Below, piece by piece: positions 1-9,051 of a DNA stretch of 64,000 bases. The first letter of the stretch is position 1. Each line of letters begins with the position of its first letter. The notes beneath the pieces were generated by a model. The model saw nothing but the letters and a program-made list of their open reading frames with translations. It was not told where the DNA came from and ran no database searches. The position numbers and the translations under genes are program-made. Source of the DNA: Parasedimentitalea psychrophila (GTDB taxonomy: Bacteria > Pseudomonadota > Alphaproteobacteria > Rhodobacterales > Rhodobacteraceae); assembly GCF_030285785.1 (NCBI RefSeq), contig NZ_CP127247.1, forward strand, positions 3,805,501 to 3,869,500, read 5' to 3'.

Positions 1-451
1 GGACCGCACGCTGTGCATGTCGACGCAGACATAATGTGCCGCTAAAAGCCATTGGCGCAAACGCAGCGAAAGCCCACTATATCCCGTTCATGGTCGTTGC
101 TGTTAGGTGCGATGAATGTCGGCTTTCGCCAAGGTTGCCGTTAACAATTGCGTCCGCTCTGGGCTGGAACCTGCCGTTAGACGCGTTTTCCGCAAAGGTC
201 TGCATTGGGCAGAAAGTACCAGTCGGATCGATCAGAGCAAAGGTCGGGACCTTCGTACTTTGCTCATTGCATATGATCTCGACTAATGACTGCTTTTCAC
301 CGCGAGATAGGCGTCACAACCCATACGGGTCCCATATATGAGGTGGGGTTAGGGGTAACCTTAGGTAACCTTATTCATTAAGCATACTTCTTCTTGTATT
401 ATGTATATTTAGTAATATTATTAGTAACTTACTGATATATCCTCTGGCTGA
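1..451. other. Left edge, no gene supported
   Basis: I see no convincing gene here. The only sizeable open frame lacks family features and a clear ribosome binding site. The last 110 bases are strikingly AT-rich and include a 10-bp direct repeat (two copies of a GTAACCTTAx unit near 355-375). It lies downstream of the minus-strand polymerase-like gene and could hold its terminator, but no strong stem was found. Confidence 0.5.
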
Positions 452-1789
452 TTAAGGGTGCTCAATACTGACTTCTGGGGTCAGGTCGACATGCTCTTTG
501 AATACCCGGATCATGACCTCCTGTGCCTCAAAATCGTTCTCCACAGGCACAAGCACAGCATCATGAATGGGGAGCACTGGTATGTTCTTGTCTTTCAGGG
601 CCAAAAGAACAGAAACAAGGTTGTCTGACTCCTGCCGCATGAGCAGCATGCCAACCCCGGCACCAAATCGATGAACGATCGGTGGGTGCCTATTGCTGAC
701 TGCCTCAAGTATTTCAGTCAGTGATATCCTTTTTGGTATGGTTTTCCTGGCTCGCTTGGGCATGCGTCCCAGAGGTTTACTGGCGTTAATGGCCGCCTGA
801 ATGACCTTCTTGATGCCGGGGCGACAGCTTGTCGGGATACCAAATTCAGACAGGTCGTAGAGGTCGCCTTCTGGAGGCGTAGTCCCCTCAAGTCCATAAA
901 GCAGCATGAGACCCATCTGGCCGTAGTCGAGCTCTGCAACGTATTCCTCGCCCAGCATAATGTTTTCAAGACGTTCAGAGTGTTTCAAAAGTTGCCAGAA
1001 TCCGCCATACAGCCTGCCTCCCTGCGCAAAGTCAGAGTTGTTAAATATGCGCTTCAGACGACGATTATGAGAGTTGATGTCCAGGAGGGAGCAGGAGACG
1101 TCTGTCTTTTCCAGTCAAGTGTTGATGACCTGCACCTGCTCTCTGAGGGTAGGGGTCTCTTCTGTGTCCGCATAGTCGACCAGTTTTCCGGGTTTATCGT
1201 CCCGTTGTTTAGGCTCTCTCAGCAGAATGACTTCTTCATCAGGTGTTCGTCCGATGTCAGCAAAGGTGATGCATGAGCCTTCAATCAGGCGCAAAAGCCT
1301 AGATCCCGAGCCAAGAACTGTCTGTTTTCCGCTGACGGCAACGTTCAAAGCCTGATCTTTGATCGTGAACTTACGTTCTCCCGCTGTCAAAGTGATGAAA
1401 GACATCTCTTCGGCAGACATTACCTTCAGGATATCAGAAAGGGTCTTGCCAAGCGCCACACCTTTGTAGCGGGATTTCGATCTCAGGATCTGGTGGCTTT
1501 GGGTGACATGAACTTGCCCACCAAGAACTTCCAACTGGCGGTGAACCAAATCACACACAACAGCTTCAACTGTGGCTTCGTAGGTGGCTTGAGCAGCAGC
1601 ATTCCGTCTTCGTTTGCGCTTCTTATAGTAGGCTTCATACCCTTCCATGAATCGCAGAACGTCCTGGACCAGCGCCGTCATGGCAGTGGAGGCACAGCAA
1701 CGATGTGGGTTGAAAGGGCGGGCAGGAATATCGTCAGTCGTTGGATCCGACTTGAGCGGGGCTGCTCCTGAATTCCCGGAGGGTGTCAT
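452..1789 (-). pseudogene. Polymerase-palm-like protein interrupted by one in-frame TGA
   Basis: One reading frame runs from ATG at 1789 to the stop at 452 (445 codons) and is interrupted only by a TGA at 1115-1117. The N-terminal part (224 residues) and the C-terminal part are in the same frame, and the frame stays open and protein-like after the TGA. The context is I-N-T-stop-L-E, where I recall Trp in this alphaproteobacterial family, so a TGG-to-TGA change is likely. The C-terminal part carries a motif-A-like ELDYGQMGL and a motif-C-like PIHDAV, reminiscent of family A or T7-like polymerase palms. The family is normally uncharacterised. Its start overlaps the stop of the upstream recombinase remnant by ATGA, implying former translational coupling. 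Downstream starts such as ATG at 988 could give a 178-residue fragment. Function is inference. Confidence 0.65.
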
Positions 1790-2343
1790 AGGCCATTCTC
1801 TAGGTTGGATTTGTCCATCCAGTCGCGCAACACGTCAATTTTGAACCCAGCTCCGTACCGTGCAGCGACCTCTTTGTTGCTGTGACCAAGGATCACTTTG
1901 CTGATTTCTTCAGGACAACTGGTGTTTCTCAGGTCGTCCTTCTTCCTGTGCCGTAGGCTGTGCAACGCCTTCTTGGGGTCAGAGATGACTTTCCTGAAGC
2001 GTTTCATCATCGTTGCTGAGGCTGCAGTATTTCCTTTGCCGCGACCATACCGATCAAAAATTGGTGCCTCGTCCAGCTTGTTCTCTCTATGCTCCTGTAA
2101 CGCTTCGACCAATCGGTCAGATATAGGCAGCCGTCGCTCGCTGCTTACTGTCTTCAACCCTAGGCGGTCTCCGGCAGTATTCCCGGCGCCTTTGATCTGC
2201 AATTTGTGGAAAGGGTTGCTAACCGACAGGCCACGCTCGTCGATTGTGTGGTTCACCACTGCTCTGATGACATTGACGTAGCGGGTCACGCTGTTGGGGC
2301 AGGCCCGTTTTAGCAATAAGTCTCTGTACCTGAGGGCATCCAA
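1786..2343 (-). pseudogene. Tyrosine recombinase remnant with internal deletion
   Basis: This 185-residue frame starts at a TTG (2343) and is preceded in frame by stop codons. It contains the second half of a tyrosine-recombinase catalytic domain: H128-S-L-R131, H154 in LGHS, and Tyr163 in AARYG. The part before it looks like the end of a core-binding domain, but the first catalytic Arg box is absent. About 70 residues seem deleted where residues 58-62 join a segment resembling the LKTxxSxRxLP block. It lies directly left of the tRNA-Asn repeat at 2445, facing away, as expected for a second element once inserted at the same tRNA. It is probably inactive. Confidence 0.7.
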
Positions 2344-2444
2344 ACGCCGCAGGTAAGTGAGGGGAGGGCTTCATCAGCTTTGGTGTCCCAAAAGGGTCCA
2401 ATACCCCTTGGTTTCTTTGCATTTATAGCAAAATCAAGGGGAAT

Positions 2445-2489
2445 TGGCTCCGGCGGTAGGGATCGAACCTACGACCAATTGATTAACAG
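2445..2489. repeat. Left attachment site: copy of tRNA-Asn 3' end
   Basis: These 45 bases repeat 42841-42885, the 3' end of the intact tRNA-Asn gene, in direct orientation with one mismatch (A at 2462, G at 42858). The copy covers the T arm, the acceptor strand with CCA and the anticodon region, then diverges, so it is not a complete tRNA. It marks the left boundary of the island. Confidence 0.92.
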
Positions 2490-2630
2490 GCGATTTTGTT
2501 CCCAACCTCAAGTTGTTGATATCGTGACGTATCGCGCGTCAGGTATATTTTGTTGTGGAATCCCAATGACATTTGCGGCTATTGAAGTGACTGCAACTGA
2601 CTTTCAACGACGCTGGTTACCGTTACAGAC

Positions 2631-2660
2631 GGTGACAAATCCGGTGACAAATCCGGTGAC
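2631..2660 (+). repeat. GGTGACAAATCC direct repeats, putative integrase arm sites
   Basis: Two adjacent 12-bp units GGTGACAAATCC (2631-2642, 2643-2654) are followed by a third partial GGTGAC. Similar units lie at 42754-42777. Both sets are inside the island, about 140 bp and 65 bp from the respective core repeats. That layout fits arm-type binding sites of a lambda-like integrase; this role is inferred. Confidence 0.5.
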
Positions 2661-2774
2661 GGTTTTTTGGTTCGCTTCTGTACTGCAGCCTCTTGGACGC
2701 TGGCCTGCCTGGTGGCCCAATTTACCAGGTGTGGAATTAGAAAACCGCCCATGCGGGCTAAAGATTGGGGACCA

Positions 2775-4082
2775 ATGGCCAAGCTAACTGACGGAAGAAA
2801 TGGAGTAATTGCGAAGGCGCAGGCTCCGGAACGCGGACAGCGATTTATTTATGATGACCACAGGGATTCTCCGCGTGGGTTCGGATTGCGCATCACGGCT
2901 GCTGGCGGCAAGGCGTTTATCCTGAGTTACACTGTCGATGGAAGAAAACGCCGCATGACAATCGGCCCATGGCCAACTTGGTCATTGGAAGCTGCCCGTA
3001 TTGAGGCGCGTGACCTAATTTTGAAAATTAGTTCTGGCGCAGACCCGCTCGAAGAGGGACGTCGGCGCAAGGCCGAACCCCTGATCAGGGAGCTGGCCGC
3101 AGATTGGCTCGATATGCATGCCACAGGCCTGAAGAGCGAGACGGCCATTCGTGGTTACATCGAAAACGACCTTATTCCCGCCATTGGCCGTCTGAAGGTG
3201 AGTGATGTCCGCCGTCGTGATGTGATCGAGCTGGTGGAAAAAAAGGCCGAGAAAACGCCTCGGGCGGCAGCCCAGTTGCTCCTCTATGCGCGCCGCATGC
3301 TCGATTATGCGACCGACAGGGATTACCTTCAGGCAAACCCTGTGGCTGGCCTCAAACCGTCTGCGATTAAAGTCAAAGGCAAACGGGATCCGCTAAAGCC
3401 TATTGTGAGGACCAGAGTTCTCGATGAAGAGGAAATCAAAGCATTTTGGCTCAATATTGAGTCCTGTGGCCTTCACCGATTGACTGCATTGGCACTTAAA
3501 CTTGTCCTAGTGACTGGCCAGCGACCCGGTGAAGTGGCTGGCTTACATGAAAGCGAAATTAGCGGTCGTATTTGGACAATCCCCGCGGATCGACGGGGCA
3601 AAACCCAAACAGCTCATGAAGTATACCTGTCTGACACTGCGCTTGATATCCTAAATGAGGCAAAGGCAGAACTGGATCGACTGCAAGTGCGAAGGCCGGT
3701 GCCGTGGGAAGGCTATCTTTTTGAGGCTAGGCCAGGGTCTCCTGTTACCAATGCCGCGCTTTGTCGCGCCGTAAATCGGCACCATGTATCGCTCTACGCG
3801 AAGGACGTGCACCCTTGGGGGCGGTGGACGCCGCATGACCTACGCCGGACGATGCGTACTGGGCTCTCTGCCTGCAAGGTTCGACCCGACATCGCAGAGC
3901 TCACAATCGGCCACGTCAAAACCGGGATGGTTGCCGTTTACGACCAACACGCATTTGAGGATGAACGGCGTGGCGCGTTGATAAGCTGGGAAGGTCGTTT
4001 GATGGCGATTATTGAGGGGCAGGGCACTGAAACGACAGTGGCGAATGTTGTTTCGATAGAGGAGGCACGCACCAATGCCTAA
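2775..4082 (+). CDS. P4-type tyrosine integrase of the tRNA-Asn island
   Basis: A site-specific recombinase of 435 residues when started at ATG 2775, which has GGGG just upstream and begins at the usual N-terminus; an in-frame extension to 2667 runs through the repeat region and is unlikely. Residues 1-90 look like the DUF4102 arm-DNA-binding domain, 100-190 like the core-binding helical domain, and 215-410 like the catalytic domain. The catalytic set is visible: R250 in TGQRPGEV, H354-D-L-R357, H380 in IGH, and Tyr389. It begins 285 bp inside the left attachment repeat and reads into the island, the standard arrangement for integrases using tRNA 3' ends. It should promote integration, and excision together with a directionality factor. 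The gene looks intact. The next gene overlaps its end by 8 bp. Confidence 0.93.
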   Translation: MAKLTDGRNGVIAKAQAPERGQRFIYDDHRDSPRGFGLRITAAGGKAFILSYTVDGRKRRMTIGPWPTWSLEAARIEARDLILKISSGADPLEEGRRRKAEPLIRELAADWLDMHATGLKSETAIRGYIENDLIPAIGRLKVSDVRRRDVIELVEKKAEKTPRAAAQLLLYARRMLDYATDRDYLQANPVAGLKPSAIKVKGKRDPLKPIVRTRVLDEEEIKAFWLNIESCGLHRLTALALKLVLVTGQRPGEVAGLHESEISGRIWTIPADRRGKTQTAHEVYLSDTALDILNEAKAELDRLQVRRPVPWEGYLFEARPGSPVTNAALCRAVNRHHVSLYAKDVHPWGRWTPHDLRRTMRTGLSACKVRPDIAELTIGHVKTGMVAVYDQHAFEDERRGALISWEGRLMAIIEGQGTETTVANVVSIEEARTNA

Positions 4083-4767
4083 AAAGGTGAAACACGGTGT
4101 TGGCATGATGGAGCGTACCCGGCTTCGATTCGATTTGACTGGTGATGGCGGGGAGGCTGAGTGGACAGCATGCATCGAGCATATGAAGAAAACGATGGTT
4201 GGCCCGGATGAAGGGCGAGATCGAATCGCCGCAGGTTTCCAAGCCATTCTCACAGCGTGTGGGTTGCCTGACCCAGGTACGGCTGCACTGAACGATATGG
4301 TTTATGGACAGCAAGGCGAAGATTCTGTGCAATACATCTCTGCGCGATGGTTGATGGAATACCATCGACTAAACAGAGAGCGAGACGATTTGGCAAGCGG
4401 TTCGAAAGCCTTCGATTTGCAATTGATGATCATGCACGCCGAAGAACTCGGCAGACAGCACGAACGTTTTCAGTGGCGTCAGGGGATTGATGAGGCGACA
4501 GGTAAACGGCCTGAGGAGTTGGCCTTATCGGGGCGCCGACAAGTCAAAAACGGCCAAGATGGAAATGCCATGCGGACCGACAATAGTTTCCTCGCAAAAA
4601 ATGGAAACCGAGCACAAAAGTTTGTCAACGAGCTCCATATCCGAAAGCCTCATTTGTCTTGGGCAGATCTGCAGAGAAAGGCGGCGGAGAATTTCGGCGT
4701 AAGCCCAATCACGATCAAGAGAAACTTGAATAATCCCAAAAAAGCTGGATCAGGCAGGAGCGAATGA
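4075..4767 (+). CDS. Hypothetical protein with C-terminal HTH-like segment
   Basis: I do not recognise this 230-residue protein. It is charged, has no signal peptide or membrane segment, and ends with a segment (about 190-225) patterned like a helix-turn-helix: L-S-W-A-D-L, then G-V-S-P-I-T-I-K-R. It overlaps the integrase stop by 8 bp, so it is probably co-transcribed and translationally coupled with it. Placement between an integrase and an AlpA-like gene suggests a role in regulating or maintaining the island, but that is only context. The frame is intact. Confidence 0.7.
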   Translation: MPKKVKHGVGMMERTRLRFDLTGDGGEAEWTACIEHMKKTMVGPDEGRDRIAAGFQAILTACGLPDPGTAALNDMVYGQQGEDSVQYISARWLMEYHRLNRERDDLASGSKAFDLQLMIMHAEELGRQHERFQWRQGIDEATGKRPEELALSGRRQVKNGQDGNAMRTDNSFLAKNGNRAQKFVNELHIRKPHLSWADLQRKAAENFGVSPITIKRNLNNPKKAGSGRSE

Positions 4768-4817
4768 TCCTCTGACATTCAGCGACATAGCCTCATGTTG
4801 AAACCAGCACGAGGTCA

Positions 4818-5027
4818 ATGATGACATTTTGTAACCTAATCACCGAAGCGAGTTACGCCGACCAGCGTGGCGTTTCCATTCGGTCTGTTCAACGTGAGCG
4901 CGCACAACGCGTCGGCCCACCGTTCATTAAGGTTGGTCGGAACGTGTACTACCGGCCCGCAGCGATTGAGGCTTGGCTTCTGTCCAAGGAGCAAGTCCAA
5001 CCAAGATCATCAAGGACAACGTCGTGA
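4818..5027 (+). CDS. AlpA/excisionase-like HTH protein
   Basis: A 69-residue protein with the pattern of small AlpA/MerR-type helix-turn-helix regulators: an N-terminal helix, then R-G-V-S-I-R-S-V-Q-R, a wing with G-P-P-F-I-K-V-G-R-N-V-Y-Y, and a terminal A-I-E-A-W-L helix. Proteins of this kind act as excisionases or as activators of integrase genes in P4-like islands. Its stop overlaps the GTG start of the next small frame (GTGA), beginning a chain of coupled genes. An acceptable binding site lies at GAGGTC upstream. Function is inferred from family and position. Confidence 0.75.
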   Translation: MMTFCNLITEASYADQRGVSIRSVQRERAQRVGPPFIKVGRNVYYRPAAIEAWLLSKEQVQPRSSRTTS

Positions 5028-5182
5028 GGGACGTTCTTGATTTGTTGCGCGGCGAGGCCCGGCGGGCTTTGGTTATGCGGGCCAGGTCCAAATTCTCACT
5101 CTCGGCGCCCATTGGCAAAACCTGCCAACAGTCAAAATGTGGCTCGTACTATGCTGACGGCGGGCAGGGGGGCAATCAATGA
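5024..5182 (+). CDS. Small coupled ORF of 52 residues, unknown
   Basis: This short frame starts with GTG at 5024, overlapping the stop of the AlpA-like gene (GTGA), and its TGA stop overlaps the ATG of the next gene (ATGA at 5179-5182). Two exact stop-start overlaps make it likely to be translated. The peptide is basic at the N-terminus, with R-D-V-L-D-L-L-R-G-E-A-R-R-A and two Cys near the C-terminus. I recognise no family. It may also serve only to carry ribosomes to the downstream gene. Confidence 0.5.
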   Translation: MRDVLDLLRGEARRALVMRARSKFSLSAPIGKTCQQSKCGSYYADGGQGGNQ

Positions 5183-5892
5183 CAAAGCGGCAACCCTTGA
5201 ACCTGATGCAAAAGTGGTTGGTGCCCCAGTACTGGGTCTGCCAACAACCGCAGCTCACAAGAGCCAGTTTCTGTGTGCTCATGAGATTGTTGGATCGTCA
5301 GAACACAAAAACTGGACGTTGTGATCCCTCGGCCGTTGGGCTTGCCGAGGAGACCGGGTTCTCGGAAAGGAGCATCCGCGGCGCCTTCAAGGAGCTAGAA
5401 GAACGAGGTGTTATCAAACGGAATCGAGTGGCGCGGCGTTCCCGCAACCAGTTTCTGATTTATTCAGTGGCAGAACTTGAGCAAAATCAGCGATCGGCGA
5501 ATCCAAAAAGGCGGGCGGGTCAGCGTCCGAGCCTGCAGCCTGCTGCCGCAACCCCTGCAATGCATTGCCTTCAGAACCTGCAACGGACTGCACCCGAAAC
5601 AATAAAAGAAACTATAAAGAAAAACGAAGGGGCTGAGAACACGAATGCAATAGGTCAGGCCCTGTCAGGTGATACTGGCCGCCAACCATCCTTGGATATC
5701 GACCTTGGCGAATTTGAACGCAGGATTGTGAAAGTGTTCGAACGGGAAGGTTATGGCTATGAAGGTTTGTTGATGCTTCCAGCAGATGAGATGGAACACG
5801 TATTTCAACGGCTTTGCAGCGGCCATCTCTCGTTTGGTGAGGCAGTTGGGGAATTGCTCGATAGCTATCGGACAGCGCGGGAGAAGCTGTAG
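5179..5892 (+). CDS. Helix-turn-helix (HTH_36-like) replication-type protein
   Basis: A 237-residue protein. Residues 20-95 have the layout of the HTH_36 winged-helix domain found in phage and plasmid replication initiators: L-T-R-A-S-F-C-V-L-M-R-L-L-D, then V-G-L-A-E-E-T-G-F-S-E-R-S-I-R and a wing ending G-V-I-K-R. The middle is low-complexity and polar, and the C-terminal 60 residues form a helical acidic domain. It is the last gene of the coupled chain begun by the AlpA-like gene. A role in island replication or regulation is plausible but unproven. Confidence 0.65.
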   Translation: MTKRQPLNLMQKWLVPQYWVCQQPQLTRASFCVLMRLLDRQNTKTGRCDPSAVGLAEETGFSERSIRGAFKELEERGVIKRNRVARRSRNQFLIYSVAELEQNQRSANPKRRAGQRPSLQPAAATPAMHCLQNLQRTAPETIKETIKKNEGAENTNAIGQALSGDTGRQPSLDIDLGEFERRIVKVFEREGYGYEGLLMLPADEMEHVFQRLCSGHLSFGEAVGELLDSYRTAREKL

Positions 5893-6288
5893 TGATGGCT
5901 AGGGAAATCAGCGCTGTAGTGCAGCGTTGGTTGCGGACATTGCGGCCTCCGGTTGTTTAGCGCGAATGGCCAGTCGCGGCACAGACCGAACCTTAGTGCA
6001 AGGCGCGGCTATCGGTAACTCCGAGTACTTTCTAAAAATGCTGCACTGCGAGAAATTAGTCAGGATGGGCGGTTAGCGGCCCTTCGCTGCGCCCCCCACC
6101 AATGTCTGCTCCGCGATCATTCTTGACTGTTGACAGTATCGCCGCTGGAAGGCGCGCACCTGCACCTCGATTTGGCAGATCCCGAGTAAGTTTGGATCCT
6201 TGTCGCCAAGCTTTTTGTACTGAGTTTACGGCTCCGGGTTGAGCGTTTGTTTAACAGCACCCAAGTGTTCGCTCACAGGCTAGATTTT
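5893..6288. other. Intergenic gap, nothing recognised
   Basis: About 400 bases between the convergent HTH gene and the metallo-hydrolase-like gene. No open frame with codon-like structure, strong hairpin terminator or RNA gene was seen. Confidence 0.5.
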
Positions 6289-7011
6289 TCAGAAAGGTTG
6301 TTTCGCAAACGTCGTTTGGAACTCTTCCTTCGCCGTGTTCAGAATTGGAGTTCCATGCGAGGGTATGAGATGAGCGAAATCCAGTTCAGCCACCCTGGCA
6401 AACTCTTTTGGTTCTGGCTGGCATACACGCAGCCATTCCGGACCGATGTTCGCGGGTTTAATGAACCCCGCTTGCTGCATCCTGATAGCGGCGTTTTTGC
6501 TGAAGAACTCATCGACCTCAGCCCAGTTTTGCAAACTGTCAGCTGAGACCAAAACACCGCCCTCTTTGTGAAGCAAAAGCATCCCTTCGGGCATTTTGGA
6601 ACTGTCGTAAGTGAACAGGGACGCCTGCGTTACCGGCATTTCGCCGCCCGGGCGCAGCGAGTGAGTGGTTCTTAGACCGCCTCTGTGTTGCATCCCGTCC
6701 ACCGCCCACAAATTGGCGGCGTAGCGATCCACGTAGAACGGGTCGTCCAAACCATTGTGAACACCCAGGTGATAGGCGCCCAGCTTGACGATATTTTCGA
6801 CCCGCCCCAAGGCCTCCAGCGCCTTCAAGCCTTGGTCGTTCAGGCGAACGGTGCTGATCAAGGTCAGTGCCTCACCTTCGCGCAGTATAATCATGTTCCG
6901 GCTAAGCTGTATCCCTGGCACCATCATGACACTGCCGGTAACGATGAACACGTCTTTGAAAATCTGGCGAATTTCGCCGTGCGGTGTTGCTATTGGGAAG
7001 TCAGATTGCAT
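6289..7011 (-). CDS. Metallo-beta-lactamase-fold-like protein
   Basis: A 240-residue protein reminiscent of metallo-hydrolase-fold proteins. It has an early beta-rich half, a metal-site-like A-Y-H-L-G-V-H-N-G-L-D-D segment near residue 80, and a late L-I-P-S-H-G-T-P-I near 210-220 that matches the position of the last His loop. The canonical HxHxDH box is not exact, so catalytic competence is uncertain. Start ATG 7011 has AAGGAAAC upstream. It is the last gene of a four-gene minus-strand set (two SDRs, a dehalogenase-like hydrolase and this), 43 bp behind the SDR, so probably co-transcribed. It may process a product of that small pathway; the substrate is unknown. Confidence 0.65.
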   Translation of the reverse strand: MQSDFPIATPHGEIRQIFKDVFIVTGSVMMVPGIQLSRNMIILREGEALTLISTVRLNDQGLKALEALGRVENIVKLGAYHLGVHNGLDDPFYVDRYAANLWAVDGMQHRGGLRTTHSLRPGGEMPVTQASLFTYDSSKMPEGMLLLHKEGGVLVSADSLQNWAEVDEFFSKNAAIRMQQAGFIKPANIGPEWLRVCQPEPKEFARVAELDFAHLIPSHGTPILNTAKEEFQTTFAKQPF

Positions 7012-7054
7012 TTTTGTTTCCTTCGCTTTTGAACATTAGGCCAGGCCGTCGAGT

Positions 7055-7924
7055 TTAGGGGTAGTACACACCAGTAGCCTTTTGCGCCCATTGCCAGAGA
7101 TTGCTGTTCACAGTTGCGTCCATTGCTGCTGCATCAATTTTTGCCAGAGCGGGTTTACCGTTGGCCTCTCCCGGCCCGTCCGGTCCAAAATACTGACCGC
7201 CCTGGGCAGTGTCCAAGGTCGCCGCCATGACCGTAGGAGCCGCACCCTCCGCAGCAGACATGAACTTTATCCCATCCGGCGTTGGGCCGATATGGCGGAA
7301 AAGATCAGTCTGACTGACCCCAGGATGCGCGGCCAGAGACCTGAGTTGGTGACCTGAAATACGTATGCGGCGGTCGAATTCCAACGCGAAAATCAGGTTG
7401 GCAAGTTTGCTTTGGGCGTATGCCCGCCCCGGATCGTATGGCTTTTCGAGGGCGAAGTTCGCAAAATCAATTACGCCGCCGCGATGCGCCCTGCTGCTCA
7501 GCGAGACAACACGGGCACCTGGTGTTTTTTCCAGCAGTGCAAACAAACGTCCAGTCAGGGCAAAATGAGCCACGAAATTCACGCCAAACTGGGCTTCGTA
7601 TCCATCATCGGTCCTTGTGGGTGGTGGCGTCATGATACCCGCGTTGTTGATCAACAGATCCAGTCGCTCCAGATGGCTGTTCGCCCAGTCGGCAAAGCTT
7701 TCTACTGCCTCAAGACTCGACAGGTTCAACTGCACGAACTCAACCTTACCGTTTGAAATGGGGGCCACGACACGCATACGCTCGATGGCCTCCCGCGCCT
7801 TGTCGGGATTGCGGCTGGCAACGATGACATTCATCCCCCGCCGGTAAAGGTCGAGCGCCGTTTCATATCCGAGGCCAGTGTTGGCGCCTGTGACAATGGC
7901 GGTTTTTTGCACCTGATCTTTCAT
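7055..7924 (-). CDS. Short-chain dehydrogenase/reductase, retinol-dehydrogenase-like
   Basis: A 289-residue Rossmann enzyme of the SDR superfamily. It shows the cofactor motif TGANTGLG (residues 13-20), NNAGIM (94-99), the catalytic Ser in SLSS (141-144) and the Y169-x-x-x-K173 pair. These are all residues needed for NAD(P)-dependent oxidation or reduction of an alcohol or carbonyl. The long insert and overall length resemble WWOX/retinol-dehydrogenase-type SDRs. It is the third gene of the minus-strand set controlled divergently from a LysR gene. A role in converting the alcohol produced by the neighbouring dehalogenase-like enzyme is a reasonable inference. Confidence 0.88.
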   Translation of the reverse strand: MKDQVQKTAIVTGANTGLGYETALDLYRRGMNVIVASRNPDKAREAIERMRVVAPISNGKVEFVQLNLSSLEAVESFADWANSHLERLDLLINNAGIMTPPPTRTDDGYEAQFGVNFVAHFALTGRLFALLEKTPGARVVSLSSRAHRGGVIDFANFALEKPYDPGRAYAQSKLANLIFALEFDRRIRISGHQLRSLAAHPGVSQTDLFRHIGPTPDGIKFMSAAEGAAPTVMAATLDTAQGGQYFGPDGPGEANGKPALAKIDAAAMDATVNSNLWQWAQKATGVYYP

Positions 7925-7976
7925 AGCGTCTCTCGCCTTTTGCGAATTGGTTTGCCACAGGCCCCAGGAGGCTGCT

Positions 7977-8975
7977 TCAATAGCCTTTGCTTTGCAGCCA
8001 CTTCAGGACCTTGTCTGCAATCTCAACGCCTTTGTCTTCCTGCAGGAAATGCGACGCGTTGGTGATTGTTTCATGGGGTTGCGACGCCGCACCGGGAAGC
8101 GCCTGAAACTGCTTGTCATATCCGGTATCAGCGAGAAACGGATCCTTGTCACTGAACAGGGTCAGAACTGGCCTGTTGCTTTGCCCCAGCTTGGCCCAGG
8201 CATCACGACCTTCGTCCTGCTGTTCGACTACGATCTGAGGCATCTTGCGCGGGCCTGCATAAAAGCGATGATCCGCAATGGGGGCGTCATAGGCAGACAT
8301 TTCAGCGGCAGACAGTTTGGAATTCGTGAGGATCTGCATGACCTTGCCGAAGTCCAGTTTTGGAGACCGCAGGAAATAGCCCGCCCAGTTGCCATAGGAT
8401 TGTTTGGCAGCCAGATCCTCAATTTTTGGCTTGCCCGCAAAGACCCGCATCGCCTTGAGCATGCGTGGCAAAATATACTTGAACGGGCCTTTGGCATTGC
8501 CAAGCGCCGTATTGGCGACAACCAAGTGCGACGCCCAGTCCGGGTTGTTTGCCAACACGCGCAGGCCAATCATGCCGCCCCAATCCTGCATAAAGACGGT
8601 GGCGTCTTTGATGCCCAATTTCTGCACAAAAGTCGTCATCCAGTTCACATGTGCCTGATAGCTATGCGCATCCGAGTTTGCGGGCTTGTCCGAGCGGCCA
8701 AAGCCAATAAGGTCGGGGGCAATGACGCGATAACCGGCGGCGACAAACAACGGGATCATCTTGCGGTAAAGGTAGCTCCAGGACGGTTGCCCATGCAGCA
8801 GAAAGATGGTCCTGGGATTATCGCGACCCTGGTCAACGTAGTGCATTCGCATACCGTCTACGTCGATGTAGTTCGGCTCAAACTGAAAATCGGGAAGATT
8901 GGCAAACGCTGAGTCAGGTGTTCTGAAAACGCCGGATTTGACGGGTGTTGATTGAAACGTCTCAAGCTTGGACAT
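7977..8975 (-). CDS. Haloalkane dehalogenase-like alpha/beta hydrolase
   Basis: A 332-residue alpha/beta hydrolase most like subfamily I haloalkane dehalogenases. Visible are the oxyanion HGQP at 61-64, nucleophile D131 in MQDWGG with the following Trp132 that would stabilise halide, a late acid in LFSDKDPF (D276 or D278), and the catalytic His309 in ASHF. Such enzymes hydrolyse carbon-halogen bonds by an Asp-ester intermediate, giving alcohol, halide and proton; some relatives are epoxide hydrolases, but Asp followed by Trp favours dehalogenase. Start ATG 8975 has AGAGG upstream. It lies between two SDR genes in a LysR-linked cluster. No signal peptide is present, so it is cytoplasmic. Confidence 0.82.
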   Translation of the reverse strand: MSKLETFQSTPVKSGVFRTPDSAFANLPDFQFEPNYIDVDGMRMHYVDQGRDNPRTIFLLHGQPSWSYLYRKMIPLFVAAGYRVIAPDLIGFGRSDKPANSDAHSYQAHVNWMTTFVQKLGIKDATVFMQDWGGMIGLRVLANNPDWASHLVVANTALGNAKGPFKYILPRMLKAMRVFAGKPKIEDLAAKQSYGNWAGYFLRSPKLDFGKVMQILTNSKLSAAEMSAYDAPIADHRFYAGPRKMPQIVVEQQDEGRDAWAKLGQSNRPVLTLFSDKDPFLADTGYDKQFQALPGAASQPHETITNASHFLQEDKGVEIADKVLKWLQSKGY

Positions 8976-9051
8976 GTTGGCCTCTGATGTGTTGGCTGAT
9001 CAGGATGTGCGGGCCGGTGTCTGCCCGTACATTCGGTCTCTGTTGGCAGTG

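Noticed and set aside
36-341. 101-codon frame at the left edge
   Set aside because: No ribosome binding site, no motif, unusual composition; probably intergenic.
1115-1117. TGA as recoded Trp or selenocysteine
   Set aside because: Normal genes of the window end in TGA, no selenocysteine element is visible, and both TGA interruptions lie in decayed mobile genes.
7947-8912. 321-codon frame antisense to the dehalogenase-like gene
   Set aside because: The minus-strand gene shows all catalytic motifs; this frame shows none.
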